Source: Geothrix fermentans DSM 14018
GTDB taxonomy: Bacteria > Acidobacteriota > Holophagae > Holophagales > Holophagaceae
DNA length: 64,000 nt
Reading direction: 5' to 3'
NCBI RefSeq assembly: GCF_000428885.1
Contig: NZ_AUAU01000017.1
Location: 1 to 64,000, forward strand
Below, in pieces: positions 7,770-18,710 of the stretch (positions are counted from its first letter, which is position 1; the number at the start of each line of letters is the position of its first letter). A model generated the notes under the pieces. That model worked only from the letters and a program-made list of their open reading frames with translations, was not told the DNA's origin and did no database searches. Made by a program: the position numbers and the translations under genes.

Positions 7770-9974
7770 CTATGGGGCGGGGATCTGCGGGAACTGAGAG
7801 GGCGTGAGGGATTCGATCTGCCCTGGGGCGTTTCCGAATAAGAAGACGCCCTTGGTGGGAGATAGGATCGCCTCGTGGTGGTAGTGGGGCTCCACGGTCG
7901 ATCCGAAGTCAGAGGTGAGCCCTGTGCCCGTGTCGAGAACTTCGACCGCCCCGATGACATGGCCGACGGTGGACCCCCCCGTGATGAGGATCTGCCGGGC
8001 GTTCATCAGGAGCGCATGGTGGTACGTCCTTTGGAATTTCATGTCTCCCACCACGGAGAAGCTCAAGCTGGCCGGGTCGTACAGCTCGATGGACGAGATC
8101 GCGTCAGTTCCGGCGGTGCCTCCACCGATGACAGCCACCTTGCCGTTGGGAAGCAGGGTGGCGCTGTGTCCCTCCTTTCGGACGTTGAGGCAGGGGGCCG
8201 TCGGTGTGAGGGTGAGATCCGCCGGATTGAACAGTTCCGGCGTGGCTCCCGCCCGGAACGTCTCTCCCCCCAGAAGCAGCACCCAGCCGTTCTGAAGCAG
8301 GGTGGCCGTGTGGCCCATCCTTGGGACATTCATGGCAGCGGCGGGAACGAACACCCCTGTAATCGGATCGAAGAGTTCCAGCGAGTACAGGGCCCCCGTC
8401 TCGTCACGACCTCCCGAGAGAAGGACCCGCCCATCGGGAAGCAGGGTGGCTTGATGGGCGTACCTTCCGTGAAGAAGGGGCACGGTCAGAACGGAGACTC
8501 CTCCGATCGGATCGAAGAGTTCGGAATCAGGCCAGACCTGGAGCGTGTCGCCCACCCGACCGCCGCTGAACAGCACCCGGCCGTCCGGCAGGGCCGTGGC
8601 TTTCGCGTCGGTACGGGCCCTGATCAGTCGGCCGGCCACGGTCGAGGTATTCGTCTGCGGATCGAAGACCATGACCTCTTTCGAATCGAAAGAGGGCCCT
8701 ACAAGGACCTTCCCATTCGATAGCGGAACGACTGGACGACCCGCGTAGGCATGCGTGAAGCCAGGAGGGGGTGTGCTCCCCGCCGACTGGAAGGGGCCAT
8801 CTCCTCTGATGGCGACATAGGCCCGGGTGACCTGGGGAATGTTCGGGAGGAAGGCATCGACTGTGCAGTCGACGGCGTAGGTTCCAGCCGTGAACATTCC
8901 GGAGGCGGAAATGGAGCCCACGGGAGGTACCCAGGGAACTTCATCGAGCAGGCCGAAACCAGCCGGTCCGTTGATTCCCGGAGTCAGGTCAGCCTGGAAT
9001 TGGAAGGAGGCCTTTGTCTTCAGTGTCAGGGATTGGGGCTTGATGACGCAGTCGGAGATGTCCACAGCCACACCCGCCGATTTGGTCGGATCTTCCACGC
9101 TCGTGGCCGTCACGTAGGCGCCTCCCACGGCGCCAGGGGCCTGGTAGAGGCCTTCCGGATCGAGGGTCCCCCAGGATCCGACGGGGCCGCTTCCCGCGGG
9201 GATGTCCCAGGCGACCGAACTGTCCGTCACATTCACGAGGATGGGCGCCAGTCGGATGGAACCGCCTGGGTGCACCGCCAGATGAGGTTGCGGGAAGGCG
9301 ACCTGGGGCATCTGGTCGTCCCGGACCCGGAGGACCATCGTGGCGGCCAGGGTCGGGTCCTCGGTGCTTTGTCCCCGCAGGTGGTAAATACCATTGGCAG
9401 AGGGCGGTTGGTAGATCCAGGTCAAGCCCTTGTATTCGAACTGTCCGGCCACGAGGCCTTCAAGCAGGGACAGGTTGGCGTTCGACGATGGGGTTCCGAA
9501 AACCTTCCAGGCGAAAGGCAGGGCCGAACCCATGGGGGACAGCCCGGGGTACAGGGTCGCGGTTCCGGGGGTGAAGACCAGTCCCCTCGTCGGGTTTTTG
9601 ACCTCCAAATCCAAGAAGGCCGTCAGATCCGGCGCGCTCAGCGTCTGGACCCTGATGCGGTACCGGCCTTGAAGCAAAGGCGAGGTGAAGGTGACGGAAT
9701 CACCTGCCGCCTGACTGAGCGTGCCCCCCGTGGTCACCCAGGAAACCTGGGTGACAGGGGTGTTGGCGAAAACGGCCTTCAGGGTCGTGGATTCCCCAGG
9801 GCCGAGGCTTATCACGACGGACTGGAGAGTCAGGCTCGGGGCGGCAGGCGGGGGAGGTGGGGGAGGTGGAGGTGTCGAGGCTCCGGAAGAGGGCGTGGAG
9901 GACCCGCCACCCCCGCAGTCGAACAACGCCACGGCAAGGAGCACACCTAGAAGGACTCTGAAGAGTCGGTCCAT
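7770..9974 (-). CDS. Kelch-repeat putative lipoprotein
   Basis: A 734-residue surface or periplasmic protein. The N-terminal hydrophobic segment (about 4-19) ends at Cys20, followed by GGGGSS and a polyproline run, which looks like a lipoprotein with a linker. The Asp before the cysteine is not a canonical lipobox residue. Residues about 45-385 contain Ig-like beta domains. From about 400 to the end six or seven kelch-type blades repeat the pattern ATLLPNGKVxxxGG...ELFDP, forming a beta-propeller. It is probably for binding carbohydrate or protein; the ligand is unknown. AGGAGA precedes the start. Confidence 0.8.
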   Translation of the reverse strand: MDRLFRVLLGVLLAVALFDCGGGGSSTPSSGASTPPPPPPPPPAAPSLTLQSVVISLGPGESTTLKAVFANTPVTQVSWVTTGGTLSQAAGDSVTFTSPLLQGRYRIRVQTLSAPDLTAFLDLEVKNPTRGLVFTPGTATLYPGLSPMGSALPFAWKVFGTPSSNANLSLLEGLVAGQFEYKGLTWIYQPPSANGIYHLRGQSTEDPTLAATMVLRVRDDQMPQVAFPQPHLAVHPGGSIRLAPILVNVTDSSVAWDIPAGSGPVGSWGTLDPEGLYQAPGAVGGAYVTATSVEDPTKSAGVAVDISDCVIKPQSLTLKTKASFQFQADLTPGINGPAGFGLLDEVPWVPPVGSISASGMFTAGTYAVDCTVDAFLPNIPQVTRAYVAIRGDGPFQSAGSTPPPGFTHAYAGRPVVPLSNGKVLVGPSFDSKEVMVFDPQTNTSTVAGRLIRARTDAKATALPDGRVLFSGGRVGDTLQVWPDSELFDPIGGVSVLTVPLLHGRYAHQATLLPDGRVLLSGGRDETGALYSLELFDPITGVFVPAAAMNVPRMGHTATLLQNGWVLLLGGETFRAGATPELFNPADLTLTPTAPCLNVRKEGHSATLLPNGKVAVIGGGTAGTDAISSIELYDPASLSFSVVGDMKFQRTYHHALLMNARQILITGGSTVGHVIGAVEVLDTGTGLTSDFGSTVEPHYHHEAILSPTKGVFLFGNAPGQIESLTPSQFPQIPAP

Positions 9975-10079
9975 GGGTCAATCTCCTGGAGAAGAGTGAA
10001 GACAGGGTAGCAGCTGACTCCTTTTCCCTATTCAGGGGGGCTCTACCCTTGAGGAAATCGTGGGCCTCCTGGATCAAAC

Positions 10080-10123
10080 TTCAAACTGACCCACTACCCC
10101 CGGATTCAAACTGACCCACTACC
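10080..10123. repeat. Two direct copies of TTCAAACTGACCCACTACC
   Basis: Two identical 19-base copies (10080-10098 and 10105-10123), 25 bases apart, lie between the kelch gene and mrp. The complement, with GTGGGTCAGTTTGAA, looks like the repeated end sequences of IS21-type elements. No transposase is present, so if correct it is only a remnant. The IS assignment is from memory of sequence style. Confidence 0.45.
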
Positions 10124-10185
10124 GACCCTTTTGTGTGTTCCGACCTCCATTCCGCCCATGGCAGACTGACGGGCTGGAGATCCGC

Positions 10186-11220
<1,035 letters not shown>

Positions 11221-11234
11221 CCTGAAGCGCAGGA

Positions 11235-11738
11235 TCAGCGGCCGAAGGCCTCCACCCGCAGGGGCCGGGCCACGGTGAGGGTGACCTCGCCGCCGCTCAG
11301 CAGGGGCAGAGAGGGCCCGGTTCCCAGACGGAAGCTTCCCTCTGGGGCGGCCAGGGCCTGGCCATCGGGCAGGATGAGCGACTGGAAGTCCACGAAGCGA
11401 TAGTCCCCCCGCAGCAGGTGGACCTGGCCCACCAGCCGGGTCCCGGCGGGGAGGAGCACGGTCCATCCGTTCTGAGCCCGGAGGGGTGTCTGCAGCACCA
11501 CGCGGAGGGTGGTCCGGCCCGGATCCGTGGGCGGCTCCACCAGGTCGCCATCCAGGCGGCCCTCGAGCTGGACGCCGGGGCTCACCGCGTAGGCCGCGCC
11601 GCCCGGGCGGAGGCGGATCTCGGCCGACGGCCCCTGGACCTTCAAGGGCTCGGGGAGGTGGAGACTGCGCGCCGGCACCGCGTGGGGCGCGGTGCCGGGA
11701 TCATTCAGCAGGGCCAGCAGGGCCAGGGCCGGGAGCAC
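11235..11738 (-). CDS. Exported protein with VirB10/TrbI-like beta domain
   Basis: A 167-residue protein with a short hydrophobic leader. The central part (TVLLPAGTRLVGQV, YRFVDFQSLILPDG) resembles the beta-barrel segment of VirB10/TrbI-type proteins, but it lacks the length and partners of a secretion component. It begins 7 bases after the stop of the PstS-like gene and is likely co-transcribed with it. Function unknown. Confidence 0.55.
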   Translation of the reverse strand: MLPALALLALLNDPGTAPHAVPARSLHLPEPLKVQGPSAEIRLRPGGAAYAVSPGVQLEGRLDGDLVEPPTDPGRTTLRVVLQTPLRAQNGWTVLLPAGTRLVGQVHLLRGDYRFVDFQSLILPDGQALAAPEGSFRLGTGPSLPLLSGGEVTLTVARPLRVEAFGR

Positions 11739-11745
11739 AGTGGCC

Positions 11746-12747
11746 TCAGTTGAGCTTGCCTGCGCCCATGGCGGCCAAGTCGCCGGGAATGGCCACGGCG
11801 CCGAAGCTGGCCACAGCCGCCTGGCCCTCGCGGGAGAGCACGAAGTGGAGGAACTCCTTCACGGCGGGGTCCAGAGCCCGGCCCGGGGCCTTGTTCACGT
11901 AGATGTAGAGGAAGCGGGTCAGGGGGTAGGTGGCCCGCTGGATGTTCTCCAGGGTGGGCTCGACGAAGGTATCGCTGCCGAAGGAGGCCACGGGCACGCC
12001 CTTCACCATGCGGTTGGCGTACTGGAGAGGGCCGTAGCTGATGCCGCCGCCGTCCACGGCCGGGGCCTCCACCACGGCGAACTGGTCCATGAAGGCCTTC
12101 ACGCCGGGCTTGAAGTCGCCCTTCTTCATGACGTGCTCGCGGAAGAAGGCGCGCGTGCCGGAGTTCTCGTCGCGCCCGTAGGCCTGGATGTCCCGCTGCT
12201 TCCAGTCGCCGCCCAGGCCCAGGTCCCCCCAGCGGACGACGTCGCGCTTGGCCCCGGCCTTGCGGGTGGTGGAGAAGATGGCGTCGATCTCCTCCATGTG
12301 GAGCTGCTTGATGGGGTTGTTGGCGTTGACGTAGACCACCAGGGCGTCCACGGCCACGGGGATCCGCGTGGGGGCGTAGCCGTACTTGGCCTGGAAGGCC
12401 GCCAACTCCTGGTCGCTCATCTCGCGGCTCATCTGGCCCATGATGGCGCTGCCGTCGAGGAGGGCCCTGGGCGCCGTGGCAGAGCCCTTGCAGATGAAGC
12501 GGGTCGAGATGCGGGGGTGGTACTTCTTGAAGTCCTCGCCCCAGAGCACCATGAGGGGCTCCATGGAGTCCGAGCCCACGCTCTTCAGCTCGCCTACGGC
12601 GGGATGCTCCGCGGCGTAGGCGGGCAGCGCGGCTTCCTTCACCGAGGGAGGCGGCGCCGCGGCGGGTCGGGCGGGGGCCTCCACGGGCGGCTGGCAGGCC
12701 AGGCCGAGCAGGAGCAGGAGCGGGGCGGCGAGGGCGCGCAGGGACAT
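11746..12747 (-). CDS. PstS-like phosphate-binding lipoprotein
   Basis: Periplasmic substrate-binding protein of the PstS/PBP-like family, 333 residues. The lipobox LGLAC gives a lipidated Cys18, followed by a Pro/Ala-rich linker. Binding-fold motifs are visible: GSDSMEPLM near the N-terminus and GRDENSGTRAFF in the middle, the latter typical of phosphate-binding loops. Start at ATG 12747 with GGAGG upstream rather than 18 bases further out. No pstCAB or phoU genes adjoin it, so it may be an orphan receptor or serve a distant transporter. Confidence 0.85.
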   Translation of the reverse strand: MSLRALAAPLLLLLGLACQPPVEAPARPAAAPPPSVKEAALPAYAAEHPAVGELKSVGSDSMEPLMVLWGEDFKKYHPRISTRFICKGSATAPRALLDGSAIMGQMSREMSDQELAAFQAKYGYAPTRIPVAVDALVVYVNANNPIKQLHMEEIDAIFSTTRKAGAKRDVVRWGDLGLGGDWKQRDIQAYGRDENSGTRAFFREHVMKKGDFKPGVKAFMDQFAVVEAPAVDGGGISYGPLQYANRMVKGVPVASFGSDTFVEPTLENIQRATYPLTRFLYIYVNKAPGRALDPAVKEFLHFVLSREGQAAVASFGAVAIPGDLAAMGAGKLN

Positions 12748-12845
12748 GGGGACCTCCGCCCTCATTGCGCCAGAGCCACGTGACGGGGCCGTGAAACCGG
12801 GGGTCCTTCATCGTGACGCCTCGCGGATTGGAGCTATCCTGGGCC

Positions 12846-13289
12846 ATGGCCAAGCCCCAAATCCCCGAGACCCTCGCTCCGGATCTCCTGGAGCGCCTGC
12901 GCGCGCGCTTCCACCCCTGGCCGCTCATCAGCGGCTGGGGCCTCACCATCGAATCGGTGGCGCCCGGTGCGGCCGTGATGGTGCTCCAGCCCACCAAGGC
13001 CGTGATCAACGGCTCCCGGGGCACGGTGAACGGCGGCGTTCTGGCCACCATCGCCGACATGGTGAGCGCCCTCGCCCTCAGCACGGCCTTCGATGGGGCC
13101 ATGCCCTTCGCTACCTCGGACCTCCACATCCGCTACCTGGAGCCCGCCCGGGGCGAGGTGCGCGGCGAGGCCCAGGTGGTGCGGATCTCCGGCCGCAGCG
13201 GCATCCTCGCCTGCCGGCTCACCTGCGGGGAGCACCTGGTGGCGCACAGCACGGCCAACTTCGCCATCAAGTCAGGCATCGGCGGCTGA
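12846..13289 (+). CDS. PaaI-family hotdog thioesterase
   Basis: Acyl-CoA thioesterase-like protein of 147 residues with one hotdog fold. The motif GTVNGGVLATIADMVSALAL at about 59-78 matches the PaaI/YbgC active-site helix; the Asp in IADM is the probable catalytic residue. Start at ATG 12846 behind a GGAG-like site. It ends one base before the GTG of the channel gene, so the two are probably translated from one message. The substrate is unknown. Confidence 0.85.
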   Translation: MAKPQIPETLAPDLLERLRARFHPWPLISGWGLTIESVAPGAAVMVLQPTKAVINGSRGTVNGGVLATIADMVSALALSTAFDGAMPFATSDLHIRYLEPARGEVRGEAQVVRISGRSGILACRLTCGEHLVAHSTANFAIKSGIGG

Positions 13290-13290
13290 G

Positions 13291-14334
13291 GTGCAGGGCC
13301 GGGCGCCGTTCCCCGAGGCGCGGGACGCGAGGCAGGACGGCCCGATCCGGCGCCTGCGCTACGCCATGGCCCTGCTGTTCGCGGTCATCGTCTGCGGCGG
13401 CCTGGGCTACCACTGGCTGTCCCACCTCAATGCCCTCGACAGCTTCTACATGGCCATCACCACCCTGTTCACCGTGGGCTTCCGGGAACTGGGCGACGTG
13501 AACGCCCGGACCAAGCTCTTCACGATCTTCTACCTGGTGGTGGGCCTGGGCACGGCCACCTACGCCATCTCGAATCTGACCGCCCTGCTCCTGGAGGGGG
13601 ACCTCAAGGGCTACATCATGGAGCGCCGCATGCAGAAGCGCCTGGACGACCTATCCGACCACGTCATCGTCTGCGGCTTCGGGAAGATGGGCTTCCAGGC
13701 CGCCTGGGAGCTGAAGAAGGCCGGCGTCCCCTTCGTCATCATCGAGCAGGACGAGACCAAGGGCCGCAGCCCCCGCTTCGCCGGGGAGCTCATCCTCTAC
13801 GGCAACGCCATGGAGGAGATGATGCTCGAGCACGCCGGCCTCCGCCGGGCGCGGGGCCTCATCACCGCCCTCACCACCGACGCCGACAACGTGCTGGTGA
13901 CCCTCACGGTCAAGCAGGTCCGTCCGGACATCCCGGTGGTGGCCCGCAGCGCCAAGCTGGGTACCGAGCGCCAGCTCAAGGCCGCGGGCGCCGACCACAT
14001 CGTGAGCCCCTACGAGATCGGGGGGCGCCGCATGGCGGGCCTGCTGCTCAAGCCCGAGATGATGAACTTCTTCGACATCGTGCTCCAGCAGGAACAGCTG
14101 GAGCTGGGCCTGGAGCGCATCGCCATCGCGCCGGGCTCGCCCCTGGTGGGCCAGACCCTGCGGGAGGCCCGCCTGCGCCACGCCACCGGCTCCCTGCTGG
14201 TGGGTCTGGTGCATCCCGGCTCGGGCCTGCGGTTCAATCCCTCCGGCGAGGAACGCTTCCAGAAGGGGGACGAGCTGCTGGTGATGGGGCCGCCGGACGC
14301 CCTGGAGACCCTCACGCGGCTGGCCAAGGGCTGA
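13291..14334 (+). CDS. Potassium channel protein with RCK (TrkA) domain
   Basis: Two-transmembrane K+ channel fused to cytoplasmic RCK/TrkA-N and TrkA-C domains, 347 residues. Transmembrane segments lie at about 24-43 and 76-100, with the pore loop between them. The filter reads TVGFRE (61-66) where TVGYGD is usual, so Arg replaces the second glycine. The Rossmann nucleotide site follows at CGFGKMG (about 128-134); TrkA-C is at about 250-345. Start chosen as GTG 13291, one base after the thioesterase stop. Confidence 0.88.
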   Translation: MQGRAPFPEARDARQDGPIRRLRYAMALLFAVIVCGGLGYHWLSHLNALDSFYMAITTLFTVGFRELGDVNARTKLFTIFYLVVGLGTATYAISNLTALLLEGDLKGYIMERRMQKRLDDLSDHVIVCGFGKMGFQAAWELKKAGVPFVIIEQDETKGRSPRFAGELILYGNAMEEMMLEHAGLRRARGLITALTTDADNVLVTLTVKQVRPDIPVVARSAKLGTERQLKAAGADHIVSPYEIGGRRMAGLLLKPEMMNFFDIVLQQEQLELGLERIAIAPGSPLVGQTLREARLRHATGSLLVGLVHPGSGLRFNPSGEERFQKGDELLVMGPPDALETLTRLAKG

Positions 14335-14384
14335 GGGGCCGAGGGCTGAGGGTTGAGGATTGAGGGATTATCGGGCCCGACGGC

Positions 14385-15875
14385 TCAGCGCGGCGCGGAG
14401 GGGTTCACGGTGCCGGTGACGGGCAGGGCCACCTTGCCGTGGGGCAGCCGGACCGGCATCTCCGCCAGTTCCCAGGCGGTGACGGCCATGGCCTGCGCGC
14501 CCTGCACCAGCTGGTCCGGCACCAGGTGGTCCGGGTAGTCCATCTGGCTGTGGTGGGTGCCCAGGAAGTAGTCCACGGGCTCCTGGATGGCCGCGAAGGC
14601 GGGCACGCCCGCCCGGTCGAAGGGCGCGTGGTCGGTGCTGCCCATGACGCGCAGCGACAGCTCCTTCACCCCCAGGTCATTCAGGGGGGCGATGGCCTGG
14701 GCCATGAGGCCCCGGCAGGCCTCGCGGCCCTGGAGGGTGAAACCCTTCACCATGCCCGTGCCCATGTCATCCACCAGCACGGCCTGGATGGCATCCAGCT
14801 CCGCCCTGTGGGCCTCGACATAGGCGCGAGAGCCCAGCAGGCCCTGCTCCTCGCCGCTCCAGAGGACCACCCGCACCGTGCGCCGGGGCTTCAGCCCCGT
14901 GGCCTGGAAGGCGCGTAGCACCTCCAGGGCGGCGGAGCTGCCCGTGGCGTTGTCCGTGGCGCCGGTGCCCAGGTCCCAGCTGTCCAGGTGCCCCCCCACG
15001 ATGACGACTTCCTCCGGCCTCTCCCGGCCCGGGATCTCGCCGACGACGTTGTAGGCCTGCACCGGGGCCGCTGAGAAGTTGCCGCCCAGGGCCAGCTCGA
15101 GCCTCACCGGCTCCTTCCGCGCCAACAGCCGCAGCAGCATCTTGTAGGGTTCCTGCGGCACGTAGGCTGCGGGCAGGCCCGCCTGCTTGGGATCGCGGCC
15201 GGCGCCGCCGCTCGTGAAGCTGAGGCCGTTCTTCCGGCCCGACATGGAGAGGGTGGCCAGGGCGCCCTCGTCGTGGAGGAACTGCATCATGGCCGCCTGC
15301 TCGGCCTGGTAGGCGGCGAAGTCCCCGCCCCGGCGCGCCAGCGGGGGGCGCTTGTCGTCGGGGTTGGTGCGCAGCAGGATCCGGCCCTTCAGCTGGCCCT
15401 TGAAGGCCTTCAGCTCCTCCAGGTTCCGGGCGTCCACCAGCAGCAGGTCGCCCTTCACGGCGCCCTTGGTGCCCGGGGTCCAGGCCATCTGGTCCACCCG
15501 GAAGCGGAGGCCGTTGTGGGTGAGCAGGCGGGCGCTGTCCACCCCGCGCGCCCAGGCCAGGCCGAAGTCGTAGGCCTCCTCATGGACGTTCACGGCACCG
15601 AGCCGCTTCATCTCGCCCATGGCCCAGGCCTGGGCCTGCCGCAGCTGCCCGGAACCCGTCAGCCGGGGGCCGATCAGGTCGCACAGGTGCTCCACCCGGG
15701 CCACCACCTCGGCGTGCTCCTTGATGTCGCGCAGCAGCTTGCCGGCGGGGGTGTCCGGGTAGTCCTTCAGCACCGGCACGGGCGAAGGCGCCGGCGGGGC
15801 CGCCGCAAAGGGCGACTGGGCCTGGAGGAGGGCGGCCAGGGCCAGGCCTGACAGGGCGGCGGGGATCCGCGGCAT
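14385..15875 (-). CDS. M28-family zinc aminopeptidase (exported)
   Basis: Secreted di-zinc exopeptidase of 496 residues with a signal peptide (about 1-20). A protease-associated domain lies at about 110-260. Metal ligands are recognisable: His296 in HLDSWD, Asp308 in ATDNA, Glu342/Glu343 in SGEEQG, Asp370 region, and His in GTHHSQMD near 450. AGGAG precedes the ATG at 15875. It is divergent from the arsenic cluster, separated by about 100 bases. Confidence 0.92.
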   Translation of the reverse strand: MPRIPAALSGLALAALLQAQSPFAAAPPAPSPVPVLKDYPDTPAGKLLRDIKEHAEVVARVEHLCDLIGPRLTGSGQLRQAQAWAMGEMKRLGAVNVHEEAYDFGLAWARGVDSARLLTHNGLRFRVDQMAWTPGTKGAVKGDLLLVDARNLEELKAFKGQLKGRILLRTNPDDKRPPLARRGGDFAAYQAEQAAMMQFLHDEGALATLSMSGRKNGLSFTSGGAGRDPKQAGLPAAYVPQEPYKMLLRLLARKEPVRLELALGGNFSAAPVQAYNVVGEIPGRERPEEVVIVGGHLDSWDLGTGATDNATGSSAALEVLRAFQATGLKPRRTVRVVLWSGEEQGLLGSRAYVEAHRAELDAIQAVLVDDMGTGMVKGFTLQGREACRGLMAQAIAPLNDLGVKELSLRVMGSTDHAPFDRAGVPAFAAIQEPVDYFLGTHHSQMDYPDHLVPDQLVQGAQAMAVTAWELAEMPVRLPHGKVALPVTGTVNPSAPR

Positions 15876-15948
15876 GGGAACTCCTGATGGGGAAGCTGGT
15901 TTCAGCAAACATCTAAAAACGAGGTATGGCAAGTGGGTCGGGTGGCGA

Positions 15949-15979
15949 TATGATCACGTTGTTTCGGGAAATTGCGAAA
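15949..15979 (+). promoter_or_regulatory. arsR1 promoter -10 and operator-like repeat
   Basis: A TATGAT -10 (15949-15954) precedes an inverted repeat TTTCG-N8-CGAAA (15962-15979) whose last base is the A of the arsR1 ATG. A repressor bound there would cover the start point. The same TTTCG-N8-CGAAA pattern recurs before arsR2. No good -35 is visible. Confidence 0.6.
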
Positions 15980-16368
15980 TGAACTCCGACTCCCTCCGTC
16001 CCCTCGCGGACACCCTCAAGGTACTGGCCCACCCCGTGCGCCTGCGCATCCTCGCGCTGCTGCACGCGGGCGAGCTCTGCGTCTGCGAGGTGGCCGAGGT
16101 GCTGGGCCTGGCGCCCTCCACCGTGTCCGAGCACCTCACCGGCCTGCGCCGGACGGGGCTGGTGCGCGAGTGGAAGGTGGGCCGCTGGGTCCATGTGGCC
16201 CTCTCCGATGACGCCTCCGCCCGCCCCCTGCTGGAGGCCCTCTGGCCCCTCATGGCCGGCGCCGAGGCCGAGCTTTCCCGCGACCGGGCCCAGGCCCGAA
16301 TCCTCCGCTGCGACACCTGCGACCCCGTCGCCTGCCCCCCTTCACGCACCCTCCAGGAGCACGCATGA
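15979..16368 (+). CDS. arsR: ArsR-family arsenite-responsive repressor
   Basis: Winged-helix SmtB/ArsR repressor of 129 residues. The metalloid-binding motif ELCVCEV supplies Cys34 and Cys36 at the start of the recognition region, as in E. coli ArsR. The recognition helix follows ([15 protein letters not shown]). The C-terminus has extra cysteines (CDTCDPVAC). Starts at ATG 15979. It overlaps the next gene by ATGA, leading the operon arsR-cmd-acr3-rhd-arsN-arsC. Confidence 0.94.
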   Translation: MNSDSLRPLADTLKVLAHPVRLRILALLHAGELCVCEVAEVLGLAPSTVSEHLTGLRRTGLVREWKVGRWVHVALSDDASARPLLEALWPLMAGAEAELSRDRAQARILRCDTCDPVACPPSRTLQEHA

Positions 16369-16712
16369 CCACCCAGACCGAACCCCAGGCCCAGACCGAG
16401 ACGGAAGCCACCGGCCTCAGCGAGACCACCCTCAACCTCATCGCCCTGGGTGCCGCCATCGGCTCCAACGCCGAGCGCGCCTTCCGCGCTCACCAGAGCC
16501 GTCTGGAGGAGCTGGGCGTGTCCAAGGACGACATGATCGAGGCCGTGAACATGGCCCTGCGCGTGAAGGGCGATCCCCACTCCCAGATCATGGCCCTGGC
16601 CCAGACGACGCTGGTGGGCGAGAGCGCAGGCGGTTGCTGCGGCGGTTCCTGTGCCTGCGAAGAGGCGGGCGGCCAGAAGGGCGACTGCGGCGACGACTGC
16701 GACTGCAAGTAG
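16365..16712 (+). CDS. CMD-like small protein with cysteine-rich tail
   Basis: A 115-residue protein. Its core (about 20-85; [30 protein letters not shown]) resembles carboxymuconolactone decarboxylase/AhpD-type helices, but the catalytic CxxC of AhpD is absent. All cysteines are in the C-terminal tail (CCGGSCAC, then CGDDCDCK), suggesting thiolate binding of arsenite rather than enzymatic chemistry. Start overlaps the arsR stop; acr3 begins 8 bases after its stop. A chaperone or arsenic-sequestering role is inferred only from context and composition. Confidence 0.65.
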   Translation: MTTQTEPQAQTETEATGLSETTLNLIALGAAIGSNAERAFRAHQSRLEELGVSKDDMIEAVNMALRVKGDPHSQIMALAQTTLVGESAGGCCGGSCACEEAGGQKGDCGDDCDCK

Positions 16713-16720
16713 GAGGATCC

Positions 16721-17815
<1,095 letters not shown>

Positions 17816-17817
17816 GC

Positions 17818-18231
17818 ATGGGCATCTTCGACGGCAGGGGCATGGTGATCCAGGGGCTGCGCTTCCTGGCGCCGAAGGATGCGCTGGCCGTGCTGGCCGA
17901 GGGCGCCGTCCTGGTGGACCTCCGCCTGGATGAGCTGGCGGAGATGAAAGCCTTCAAGGTGCCCGAGACGATCCGCATCCCCCACGAGGAGCTGCCCAGC
18001 CTGCTCGGGGAGCTGCCCACGGACCGGCCCCTGCTGCTGGCCGACAGCTCCGGCGTCTACACCAAGGAGGCCGCGCACCTGCTGCTCGACCACGGCTTCA
18101 CCCAGGTGGCCTGCCTCAACGGCGGCATGCTCCTCTGGGACCAGGAGGGCCTGCCCGTCGTGACCGATGCCGCGGCCCTCCTCCACGGCGAGTGCCCCTG
18201 CGTCCTGCGCCCCCGGAAAGGCCCCCGATGA
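17818..18231 (+). CDS. Rhodanese-like protein lacking the catalytic cysteine
   Basis: A 137-residue single rhodanese-like domain. The fold landmarks are clear ([10 protein letters not shown] near 29, the loop near 74, CLNGGMLLW near 107-115). The active-site loop that normally reads CRSGxRS is DSSGVYT, so Asp76 stands where the persulfide-forming cysteine should be. A Cys-containing tail (GECPCVL) follows. It starts 2 bases after acr3 and overlaps arsN by ATGA. It probably binds or senses something rather than transferring sulfur. Confidence 0.8.
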   Translation: MGIFDGRGMVIQGLRFLAPKDALAVLAEGAVLVDLRLDELAEMKAFKVPETIRIPHEELPSLLGELPTDRPLLLADSSGVYTKEAAHLLLDHGFTQVACLNGGMLLWDQEGLPVVTDAAALLHGECPCVLRPRKGPR

Positions 18232-18710
18232 TCCGCCCCGTCCTGCCCACGGATGCCCCGGCCCTGGCCGACATCTACAACCCCTACATCCGGGACACGA
18301 TCATCACCTTCGAGGAGGAACCTGTTTCCGTGGTGGAGATGGGCGCCCGCGTCGCCAAGGTGACGGCCACCTTCCCCTGGCTCGTGTGGGAGGAGGACGG
18401 CGCCGTGCTGGGCTACGCCTACGGCTCCACCTGGCGGACCCGGCACGCCTACCGCTTCGCCGTGGAGACCACCATCTACCTGGCCCAGGGCCACCACGGG
18501 AAGGGTCGCGGTGCCGCGCTCTACCGTGCGCTCCTGGCAGAGCTCAAGCAGCGCGGCTTCCACTCGGCCCTGGGCTGCCTGGGCCTGCCCAACGAGCCCA
18601 GCGTGCGCCTGCACGAGAAGCTGGGCTTCAGGAAGGTCGGCCACATGACCGAGGCGGGCTGGAAGTTCGGCGCCTGGGTGGATGTGGGCTTCTGGGAGGT
18701 GATGCTGTGA
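18228..18710 (+). CDS. arsN: GNAT N-acetyltransferase, ArsN1-like
   Basis: A 160-residue GNAT enzyme close in pattern to phosphinothricin/arsinothricin acetyltransferases. The N-terminus [20 protein letters not shown] and the FEEEPVSV motif are typical. The acetyl-CoA loop is at [11 protein letters not shown] (about 92-102). Position inside an arsenic operon favours ArsN1, which N-acetylates arsinothricin, over a plain herbicide-resistance enzyme. Start at ATG 18228 overlapping the previous stop. Confidence 0.85.
   Translation: MIRPVLPTDAPALADIYNPYIRDTIITFEEEPVSVVEMGARVAKVTATFPWLVWEEDGAVLGYAYGSTWRTRHAYRFAVETTIYLAQGHHGKGRGAALYRALLAELKQRGFHSALGCLGLPNEPSVRLHEKLGFRKVGHMTEAGWKFGAWVDVGFWEVML

Noticed and set aside
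16193-16720. Upstream extension of acr3 by about 175 codons across the cmd gene.
   Set aside because: The extension is out of frame with cmd, lacks similarity, and AGGAGG lies directly before the Acr3 N-terminus at 16721.
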